DNA from: Chamaelirium japonicum
Taxonomy: Eukaryota > Streptophyta > Magnoliopsida > Liliales > Melanthiaceae
Assembly: GCA_947650365.1 (NCBI GenBank)
Contig: OX393549.1
Span: 31,853,126 to 31,917,125 of the forward strand
Reading direction: 5' to 3'
Length of the DNA: 64,000 bases
Within the stretch, counting starts at the first letter, position 1; each line of letters begins with the position of its first letter. Under the pieces are notes generated by a model. The model worked only from the letters and a program-made list of their open reading frames with translations. It did not search any database and was not told the origin of the DNA. Shown here one piece after another: positions 56,851 to 64,000 of this stretch. The translations under genes were made by a program, and so were the position numbers.

Positions 56851-57150
56851 TGTAAGGGTTAAAAAAGTTTCACTGATTAGCACAATACAACTGTTTTGGT
56901 AGAGAGAGATTAGAAGACATTATCTGCATGAAAGGGTTAAAAAAATGAAAGAGTAATTGACAGCACCGTACCTGGGCGATGGGCAATGGTCATTCGAGGG
57001 AGAGAGGTAGAGAGATAGTGATTTCGTGTTATAAAGGGTAATGATCAACATAATATTGGGAGAGGAGGTGCTCGATCCCTCCCCCTTCGTCTTCTTCCTC
57101 GACCGTTGCTGCAGATCCCCGTGCCCAAGGGCACGAAAAATCCCGTGCCC

Positions 57151-57516
57151 AAATATAATTCGATCATGGATAAGCATGATATTATTGCATTATCTGTAAC
57201 TGATATATCAGAATAGCACGATAGAGAATTAAACATTAGAACCCTAAAAAAAAAGGCTTACTCAAATCAGGTTTATATAAGCATAAGGTCGGCGCCCCGG
57301 TGATGAGCTCCAGCAGCAGCAGACTGAAGTTGTACAAATATAATTCGATCATGGATAAGCATGATATTATTGCATTATCTGTAACTGATATATCAGAATA
57401 GCACGATAGAGAATTAAACATTAGAACCCTAAAAAAAAGGCTTACTCAAATCAGGTTTAAGCATAAGGTCGGCGCCCTGGTGATGAGCTCTAGAAGCAGC
57501 AGACTGAAGCTGTACA
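57151..57516 (-). pseudogene. Duplicated receptor-like kinase fragment
   Basis: A 181-185 bp block is present twice in tandem (57,151-57,335 and 57,336-57,516). On the minus strand each copy contains FSLLLLELITGAPTLCL or its variant, and the right-hand copy extends upstream to KKCDVYSFSLLLLELITRAP. This is kinase subdomain IX of plant receptor-like kinases (usual form SDVYSFGVLLLELLTGKAP). The remainder of the kinase is absent. The piece lies within the Helitron. Confidence 0.65.
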
Positions 57517-57554
57517 CATCGCACTTCTTCAACGCCATCCCTGTCCGGAGGTAG

Positions 57555-57591
<37 letters not shown>

Positions 57592-57929
57592 AAAAGAAGA
57601 AAAAATGGATCTGAAACAGAGAGAGGAAAAAAAAAGAAAAAATCGATCTGAAATCATGGGCTGTCGTCAGCCGTTGGAGAGCCTCCCTCCCGGATGCCAT
57701 TCCGCCGACAACCTCGACCTCTAGAGCCTGAAATAGAGAAGGAAGTGGGGAAAAAAAAAGTAGAGAGAGAGAGGACCTGTTGCTGCCTAGGGTTTTAGCA
57801 TTGAGTGGGGAAGAGAGTGTGCAGGAGCTCCGTGCGATGGATCACAACCTCACAGAAGAAAAAAAACAGAGACCAGAGGACCTGAAACCACAGATCAGAA
57901 GTTCCATGTGTGTGTATGTATGTGTGTGT

Positions 57930-57976
<47 letters not shown>
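57930..57976. repeat. (GA)n microsatellite
   Basis: A GA run of about 46 bp next to a (TG)n-like 'tgtgtgtatgtatgtgtgtg'. Another GA run lies at 57,555-57,584. Confidence 0.95.
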
Positions 57977-57978
<2 letters not shown>

Positions 57979-58139
57979 GAGACTGTGTGCCACCCCGAAG
58001 AGGGACTTAAGGGAAAAGAGTTTGGAGAGGAAGCAGAGAGGGTAGGAGCCTGGATCCACCGCTTCCACCACCAACGTCCCCGTCCTCTCTGCGATCAACG
58101 GGAGGAAGGGACCGGCCACCCTAGTTAACCCCACCCCTC

Positions 58140-58265
58140 CGATCTACGCATCTTGGCCCCGATCGGCACCGCCCCACCTCCGATCTACGCATCTCGGCCC
58201 CGATCGGCACCGCCCCACCTCCGATCTACGCATCTCGGCCCCGATCGGCACCGCCCTGCCTTAAT
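58140..58265. repeat. ~41-bp tandem repeat (3 units)
   Basis: Units of 'cgatctacgcatctcggccc' followed by 'cgatcggcaccgccccacct'. Confidence 0.9.
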
Positions 58266-58379
58266 TCTTCCTCCTTCCTCCTGTGAGAGAGAGAGAGAGA
58301 GAGAGAGGAATCGACAGAGAGGGGAACCGACTGCGGGTGGAGGGCGTGGGGCTTCGACTTCCAAGAGAGAGAGAGACGG

Positions 58380-58595
58380 GGCGGCTCCGACTTCTGAGAG
58401 AGAGAGAAGCGAGAGGGGGGGCGCACAACCGGCAGGCTTCCAAAATATAGAGGGTTTACAGGGCGAGAGGGGCGGCGGCTCCGACTTCCGAGAGAGAGAG
58501 AAGCGAGAGGGGGGGCGCACAGCCGGCAGGCTTCCAAAATATAGAGGGTTTACAGGGCGAGAGGGGCGCGGGCTCCGACTTCCGAGAGGGAGAGA
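58380..58595. repeat. ~110-bp tandem duplication
   Basis: The block with 'gggggcgcacaaccggcagg' and 'atatagagggtttacagggc' is present twice (from about 58,395 and 58,500), with purine-rich joins. Frames open here on both strands are repeat-driven. Confidence 0.85.
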
Positions 58596-58946
58596 GAGCG
58601 AGAGATTTATGAGAGGATTTAATAGTTTGAGTGGGATTCAATGGTTAGGATTAGAAAATGAACGAATGTGATCGAGTCGGAATTAAATAGACTGAGTAAG
58701 ATTCACTTAGCTCTGGATGAAACGGACGACTGTGATCGAGTCTCCAAGTTTATCCTCCTCCTCTAGATAAATCTGAGCCGCTCCTTTGTCTCAGTTCATT
58801 TGTCCCCCCACAACCGTCGTCCCTTATTATATAGATGTATGTAAACTTTACAAAACTTATTTTTTAGACGAAATACAAAGCATAGCCACTCAGCACGCGA
58901 CACGTACACCAAGTACCATGTACACTGAAAAGTCCCAACATCCGTT

Positions 58947-60368
58947 TCATTCCGTGTGCTTCTCTTGCTCGCGCCTTTCCGGTTCCTGATGGGCCCCCTC
59001 CACCACTTCCCCTCCCTTCGCCTGCGCGCTGGTGACCGGCGAAGCACTCGACCCCGCGCCTCCGCCGATCAGAGAGGTGACCACCCCTCTGATCTTCTCC
59101 ACCATCCCCTTCCCGTCGCTCCCCTCGCCGGATCCCGTCGCCGGAGCCCTCTCCGCCGCCGCCACCTCCTCATCCTTCGTCTTGTGGACCGACCCCGATA
59201 TCACCTCGGACAGAGCCCTGTCCTCCTCCCCCGGCCTCAGCTTCTCCGCCAAGTACTCCCTCACCGAGACCCCCTTATCGACCTGCCCCGCTTTTCCATC
59301 GCCGCCACTAGCTCCGGTGGCCCCGCTCTGCTGCGCCTTCCCCACCCCCGGCCCCGCCACCTTCCCATACACCGTCGACACCGCGGACACCGCCGTGTCT
59401 TTCACCGCGTAGACGGTGGAGGAGAGCTTCTCGGTGTAACTCTGTTGCTTCGCGGCCGGTTCGGCACTCTCTCCGGGTTTCTTTTCAGGACCGGGCCGGG
59501 TTTTTTCTGGAGGAGATAACTGGTCGACGCGGTCGTGGGTCCCCGTAGGCGGAGACCGCTCTCCTCCTTGCTTTCCCTCGGGTCCGTCCGAGACTTTCAG
59601 AGCCTGGAAAGAGCCGACAACAGTCGACATCGTCGCCTCATCACCACCTGTTAGACACGTCAGCAAAAACATGTTAGTCGGTGCATCACGTGCAATACAC
59701 GCACGGCTCAACGCTAGGTCGATTCTGGTCACCTGCAGTGAACTTCTCCGACCTGGACTCCGGTACAGGGGGGTACTCCTCTTCCAGACTCCCCTTGCTG
59801 ATCCCCGAAGTGCCCCTCTCTCGCTCCAAACCGTCGTCTTGGCCTCCAACTACGTGTGGGCCAGCGGGGGTCCCGGACTCTGCAGCCACAGAGATCGATA
59901 AGAGGGTAACGGGAGGATCACGCCGTAGGACCATATCGGGAAGAAAAATTTTAGAGAGAGAGAGAGAGGAACATACTAGGGCCACCGTGGGCTTGAGGGT
60001 CCACTTCGACCTCTTCGTCGTCCTCTTCACATCCTTCCTCTTCTTCCACGTGGCCGTTAGCTTGATCGTGGCCGTCATCGCCATGGCCGTGCTTCACCTT
60101 GCTGCTGAAGGTGTCCTTGAACCTCTTCACCTTGTCCTTCATCTTCTTCATGACCGGCTTCTTCTCGTGGTGCACTTCTTCACCCGCGGTATCTGCATGG
60201 ATAACAGAAGGGACATAACAGTAATATCACAGTGTCCGGACGTACGGGGATATATAGGAGCCATGGCTTGTAGGTTGAGCCGAACCCTTTACCTGTATGC
60301 GGACCCACAGCGTGCGGGCGTTCTTCTTCGTAAATACGGCCATGCGGAGGGGCAATTGCGGGATCCAT
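58947..60368 (-). CDS. LTI65/RD29/CAP160-family stress-response protein
   Basis: Four exons read on the minus strand: 60,368-60,293, 60,192-59,977, 59,879-59,733 and 59,647-58,947, all with GT-AG introns of 100, 97 and 85 nt. They give 379 residues with consistent phases. The start MDPAIAPPHG, the basic HHEKKPVMKKMKDKVKRFKD, the His/acidic stretch and the VDPQAHGGP end of exon 2 match the LTI65 N-terminus. Exon 4 has YTEKLSSTVYAVKDTAVSAV (CAP160-type repeat) and the signature VREYLAEKLRPGEEDRALSE. The family is hydrophilic, induced by ABA, cold and drought, and thought to protect cells during dehydration. It is shorter than the Arabidopsis members (over 600 residues) but looks complete. No breaks seen. 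Confidence 0.9.
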
Positions 60369-60439
60369 CTCAAAGCAGATCGAAGCAGTGGAGAAAGGGC
60401 AAGAGACGAGGGTCGACAAGAGGGGATCGACAGAGGGGG

Positions 60440-60448
60440 ATTATAAAG
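60440..60448 (-). promoter_or_regulatory. Possible TATA box of the LTI65-like gene
   Basis: The minus strand reads CTTTATAAT about 75 bp upstream of the ATG and about 40 bp downstream of the ABRE pair. Confidence 0.45.
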
Positions 60449-60484
60449 AGGGGGAAAGGGATAATCTTAGAAAGATATTTTGAG

Positions 60485-60503
60485 CCACGTGTACAACACG
60501 TGG
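60485..60503 (-). promoter_or_regulatory. Palindromic ABRE/G-box pair
   Basis: CCACGTGTACAACACGTGG holds two ACGTG cores in inverted orientation, three bases apart. bZIP factors of the ABF/AREB group bind such sites in ABA-responsive promoters, and RD29-type genes are classic targets. A third, weaker site (GCCACGTTG) lies at about 60,555. The site is about 120 bp upstream of the ATG, which fits regulation by ABA, drought or cold. Confidence 0.75.
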
Positions 60504-60680
60504 ACGTCGCAGAGTGAAGGCATCAACTGAGTGCCATGTGGCACATTGTTGACGGCCACGTTGTGTAGGACGAACCAAGTGCTTACACCGGCCCAATACT
60601 TGGCTCCAACAGTTGTTGGAGCAACAGGGTACTACTGCTAATGTGGCTATCAATGATTGGACCACATGGCAGTAAATTTT

Positions 60681-60945
60681 GGGTTATTTTAACTTTGCCC
60701 CCAAATTTTACCTTGAATTAGACTTTACCCCCCATGTTTTCATTAATTAAACTTTAATTACCCCCAAAACTAACTGTTCCGTCAGCTCACCCCCAAAACT
60801 TTTTTCTTTTCCGTCAGCTCACCCTTTCCCTTAGATGGTGAGGTAACGGAACAGTTAGTTTTGGGGGGTAAAGTCTAATTAATGAAAACATTGGGGATAA
60901 AATCTAATTCAAGGGTAAATTTTGGGGGCAAAGTCAAAATAACCC
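60681..60945. mobile_element. Fold-back MITE with ~100-bp arms
   Basis: The left arm from GGGTTATTTTAACTTTGCCC is mirrored by the right arm ending GGGCAAAGTCAAAATAACCC. Pairing continues inward through 'ttaccttgaattagacttta' and 'aactaactgttccgt' with few mismatches, leaving a short loop near 60,780-60,840. It lies about 310 bp upstream of the LTI65-like ATG. The RNA would form a long hairpin. Confidence 0.85.
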
Positions 60946-60951
60946 TAAAAT

Positions 60952-61350
60952 TAGGGGTGGCAATGGCTCGTGTCGGGTCGGGTTCGTGTCGTGTCTAGTT
61001 TCGGATCGTGTCCAAAACCCCTAGACCTGGACCCGACCCGTTTAACTAATCGTGTCTAGACCCTAAACCCGTACCCGACCCGATAAGACCCGTTTACCAC
61101 CCGGGTCTATTCAGTTGACCCGATTCGACTCGACCCGATCTGACCCGAAAGACCCGCTGGTATTATATATTACAGTATCGGATTGCGGGTAGGCCCAACC
61201 CGACCCGACACGATCCGTTGAATACTAAACGGGTCTTTCCGGGTCTACAAACCTTAAACCTGGACCCGACCCGTTTATTAAACGGATCCATCGTGTCGAC
61301 CCGTTTACAACCCGAACCCGTTTAGCCCAGACCCAGACCTGCTAACCCTT
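60952..61350 (-). mobile_element. hAT-type MITE (GGGTCGGGTC family), one end missing
   Basis: It starts TAGGGGTGGCAATGGCTCGTG, directly beside the fold-back MITE, and is colinear with the reverse complement of 63,090-63,558. The far terminus is not recognised (about 61,350). Confidence 0.75.
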
Positions 61351-61359
61351 TTAATCTGA

Positions 61360-61770
61360 AGTGGGAATATAGACCCCACATGATAGGCGCTCCAAGCCTC
61401 CAACGGTTGATGGAGCCAATATTGTTCTTAGCGAATACACATCATCCTCCCCACTGCAATGCAACATATATAATAAGCAGTAATGTCTGTACGTGTCTGT
61501 CGGCACTCGGATTGTTGCTTTCAATGGCCCAACACTTTCGATGAAGGTGCCCACATTCTCCCACATTTATTGGGGTGGTGTCAACCTTTAATTGTTCGAC
61601 GAAGCCCACTTCTGTGTTGGGTTTAGTGGCATGACAGAAAACGCAAAATATTGTTCTTTCAAGAGTCAATTTGTTGAGCAATAAAAGGACATCCACTCAA
61701 GAAAGTACTAAATCGATTGATCACTGAGTGTAATGCATTGTTCGGTATGGGTGCAACAGCTAGAAGATTG
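61360..61770. other. No gene recognised
   Basis: The stretch 'atagaccccacatgatagg' at about 61,370 is shared with 23,070. 61,686-61,729 is repeated at 63,957-64,000. No coding sequence is supported. Confidence 0.55.
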
Positions 61771-61778
61771 TGCAGTGC

Positions 61779-62529
61779 CAGAGGCGGAGCCAACTAAGGC
61801 CTAGTGGGGGCACCTGCCCCCACTGGGATTTGAAATGTTAAAAGCCAAATTACCCTTTGCCCCCCTAAAGTTTAGCTCAAAAATATTTAACCCCCTTATA
61901 GTTAATTTTTTTCTAAATCGTTTCCCAAAGTTTGAAATATTAGCACATTACCCCTTTTGTCATCTACTTAATTTCCATAGTTGGTAGCACTCATTTGGTA
62001 CCACTAAAAAAAAAACCCTAATTTGGTAATGTTTATGTGATCAAAACCTGAATTGAATGGTGAAAAATATAGTTTTTTATATTATAGATGGGATAAGTTT
62101 TTTTGAGCTAAACTTTAGGGGGCAAAGTGTAATTTATTCAAATTTTATATCCCTTAAAGGTATGTATCAGTCCAGCCCTATGGAACCCCCACCCCACTAA
62201 AATCTAAAACCAAGAATGGCCACCAAATACAATTAGTGCATCTGAAGAAAAAAATAATAATTCATCTCCAGTAACCAACCTCGACGACCTTGAAGTGCTT
62301 GCTGCTCACACGTTGCAGCCTCACAGGGTCACACCGGCTCACCACACAGCCTGCTACTTTGATAGACTGACTCCTGAACATCGATTCCCCCTGCTTGACT
62401 GCATCCAGTGTCCATTAAAACAATAGCTTGTTTAGTTCTACCCACGATTGCACTATCATGAAAAGAGATAACTTTTAGGGTTTTAAATTTTCTTGCCCCC
62501 ACTGGAGTGAAATCCTGGCTCCGCCACTG
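61779..62529. mobile_element. Non-autonomous hAT transposon with nested MITE
   Basis: The termini CAGAGGCGGAGCCA and TGGCTCCGCCACTG are inverted repeats of the common plant hAT type. An exact 8-bp duplication, TGCAGTGC, flanks them (61,771-61,778 and 62,530-62,537). Both ends also carry a 'gcccccact' motif. The body encodes no transposase. A second MITE is nested at 61,848-62,137, so the hAT copy was about 460 bp when it arrived. Confidence 0.88.
61848..62137. mobile_element. MITE nested in the hAT element
   Basis: The ends AAATTACCCTTTGCCCCCC and GGGGGCAAAGTGTAATTTA are inverted repeats, as are the inner AAAGTTTAGCTCAAAA and TTTTGAGCTAAACTTT. Length about 290 bp. Same family as 50,337-50,513. 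Confidence 0.85.
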
Positions 62530-62539
62530 TGCAGTGCTA

Positions 62540-63081
62540 AGAATGACAGTGGTCGTGGGGTTCAGATGATGGAGAAAAGAAAGTAAGTAGAAGATTTGGT
62601 TTGCAATGGCTCTCTCTTAGGGTCCCAACTACATGCATGAACCAACGGGATCTTGATGATGCTTTCTTTCTTTCATTTTTTTTTTTTTTTTTTTTTAGAG
62701 TAATCCCTCTTGTGTGTGGAGGAGGGGCCGGTTTGGCGTCTAAAATACTAAATTTACAGAAGAACTAAAACTTCAAAAAAAAAATTATAGTTGTTCAACA
62801 ATGGAAAGTAAGGAACTCAAGAAGAAAGTTGCCTAGGACTTCAGCAGCTCAAGAAAAATTCTTTCTTCCATGTTGGAGTGGTTCCTTGTTCGACTCTTGG
62901 CAAACACCGTGGAGTGAACTTTTTCTCAAAGGGTGGTTGTGCTTTGTTTGCATGTGTGAATCCAAATTTGTTGATGCCATACATGCTCACGGGGTTATGA
63001 AAATAATAAATTACAGCTGTTGTTTGCCGCCCACTATTTCGATCTCCGAACTTAATTGAGCTCTTGCTATAATGCTCTGTC
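62540..63081. other. No gene recognised
   Basis: Contains poly-T (62,676-62,696) and two overlapping opposite frames around 62,829-63,116 without a recognisable domain. Not called. Confidence 0.5.
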
Positions 63082-63089
63082 ATCTGACT

Positions 63090-63558
63090 TAGGGCGGGCA
63101 ATTTCGGACCCGACACGGCAGACTCGACACGAAGTTAGTGGGTCTGGGTTAGGGTTAAACAGGTTCGGGTCGTAAACGGGTCGACACGATAGACCCGTTT
63201 AATAAACGGGTCGGGTCCGGGTTTAGGGTCTGGACACGGTAGACCCGGGAAGACCAGTTTAGTATTCAACAAGTCGGGTCGGGTCGGGTCGGGTCTACCC
63301 GCAATCCGATACTATAATATATAATACCAGCGGGTCTTTCGGGTAAGGTCGGGTCGAGTCGGATTTGGTCGGATCGGGTCAACTGAATAGTCCAGAGTGG
63401 TAAACGGGTCTTACTGGGTCTTATCGGATCTACCCGTTTATTAGCGGGTCGGGTACGGGTTTAGGATCTAGACACATTAGTTAAACGGGTCAGGTCCGAG
63501 TCTGGGGGTTTTAGACACGACACGAAACTAGACACGACCCGGCCCATTGCCACCCTTA
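63090..63558 (+). mobile_element. Complete hAT-type MITE (GGGTCGGGTC family)
   Basis: The termini TAGGGCGGGCAAT and ATTGCCACCCTTA are inverted repeats. An exact 8-bp duplication, ATCTGACT (63,082-63,089 and 63,559-63,566), marks it as hAT-like. The 469-bp body is filled with GGGTCGGGTC and ACCCGACC motifs. It is the reference copy for fragments at 43,285, 43,987 and 60,952. Confidence 0.88.
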
Positions 63559-63607
63559 ATCTGACTGCCTGCAGGTCCTACAATAAAAAAAATAAAAAAT
63601 TGCATGC

Positions 63608-63632
63608 TCTCTCTCTCTCTCTCTCTCTCTAA
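63608..63632. repeat. (CT)n microsatellite
   Basis: A short CT run; another lies at 63,828-63,845. Confidence 0.9.
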
Positions 63633-63884
63633 TTATTCCTAATTTTTATCGATATATGTGAGAAATCACTATGCAACCAGATGTGTGACATAGTATTGTG
63701 CCAACCCCTTTGTTTATCCTTTGTACTTAGGCTTTTTTTTTTACCTGTTTTTTTTATAATATACTTTTCTAAGTATTTCTTGTTGGAGATAGAAATTGGC
63801 ATGATAGATAATCTTCCATTATTATCCTCTCTCTCTCTCTCTCTCAAATGGCTATACATGTTGACCCTGTTGGAGGGTTTTACT

Positions 63885-64000
63885 AGGGGCGGAACGAAGG
63901 GGGGCCGTGGCCCCCCCAAAGTTGGCAAAATTCTTAGAGGGCTCCTTTGAGATTTTGAAAGGACATCCACTCAAAAAAGTACATAATCGATTGACCACTT
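63885..64000. mobile_element. Possible end of a hAT-type element at the window edge
   Basis: AGGGGCGGAACGAAGGGGGG followed by a short GC-rich inverted motif resembles the start of another plant hAT MITE group. The last 44 bases (63,957-64,000) repeat 61,686-61,729. The window ends before it can be resolved. Confidence 0.4.

Larger units (their letters stand above)
51181..58835 (-). mobile_element. Non-autonomous Helitron carrying host gene fragments
   Basis: On the minus strand the right boundary starts TCTATATAATAAGGG (at 58,835) after an A. The left boundary ends with the hairpin CCGTGACCTTGGGCACGG, eight bases, then CTAG (51,181-51,184) followed by T. TC start, terminal hairpin, CTAG end, A|T insertion site and lack of target duplication are the Helitron pattern. 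The 7.65-kb body has no Rep/helicase gene but holds fragments of at least five unrelated plant genes on both strands, which is typical of Helitron gene capture. Both ends could in principle belong to two different copies. Later MITE insertions and tandem duplications are present. Confidence 0.68.

Noticed and set aside
57110-57150. Second Helitron end (CCGTGCCCAAGGGCACG hairpin)
   Set aside because: No CTRR terminus or AT junction follows; it may be an old remnant but cannot be supported.
58185-58671. Several 60-170 codon frames on both strands
   Set aside because: All follow GA runs and the ~41-bp and ~110-bp repeats.

Overview
This window is nuclear DNA from a flowering plant. The evidence is a spliced stress-response gene of the LTI65/RD29/CAP160 family, an ABRE promoter pair, plant-type Ty3/gypsy (Tat lineage) and Ty1/copia retrotransposons, a tRNA-derived SINE, hAT-type MITEs, and a Helitron carrying pieces of plant genes. 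The species cannot be named from sequence alone. No rRNA, tRNA, CRISPR or bacterial-type operon was found.

Layout. About 1-22,876 is a pile of old retroelements. It opens inside a Tat-like gypsy element (PBS-like bases at position 1, gag relic to ~1,680), then a ~200-bp tandem array that is split by a 3.6-kb solo LTR (2,403-6,005), then a ~98-bp array whose units are rich in short inverted repeats (6,395-8,745). A decayed copia element (8,863-21,838) follows. It is itself split by a gag-only relative of the big gypsy element described next (9,275 to ~17,990). Tat-style 3' repeats, a polypurine tract and a 406-bp LTR lie at 21,839-22,876. A SINE with target duplications sits at 23,190-23,395.

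About 23,531-42,802 is a small copia-type element with no recognisable pol. A 16.6-kb Ty3/gypsy Tat element (25,000-41,608, coding strand minus) has landed inside it with a clean 5-bp target duplication. The gypsy element has two ~2.16-kb LTRs that differ by only about 2% by eye. It carries gag, protease, RT, two RNase H domains and integrase on the minus strand, and a separate plus-strand (antisense) gene with a plant mobile domain. It is nearly whole, with about four breaks in gag-pol.

From 42,803 to 51,180 there are MITE pieces, copia fragments and a second long solo LTR (45,860-49,984, minus) related to the first over its 3' half. From 51,181 to 58,835 lies what I read as a non-autonomous Helitron on the minus strand. 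It holds fragments of at least five host genes on both strands: the zinc-ribbon exon of a MIEL1/RCHY1-type E3 ligase, the last exon of a plastid NFU protein, a PPR protein end, a receptor-like kinase piece and a coiled-coil protein. It ends about 110 bp beyond the stop codon of the only intact host gene seen, the LTI65-like gene (58,947-60,368, minus, four exons). That gene has a palindromic ABRE pair about 120 bp upstream of its ATG and a fold-back MITE about 310 bp upstream. The last 3 kb hold hAT-type MITEs, two of them with exact 8-bp target duplications and one with another MITE nested inside it.
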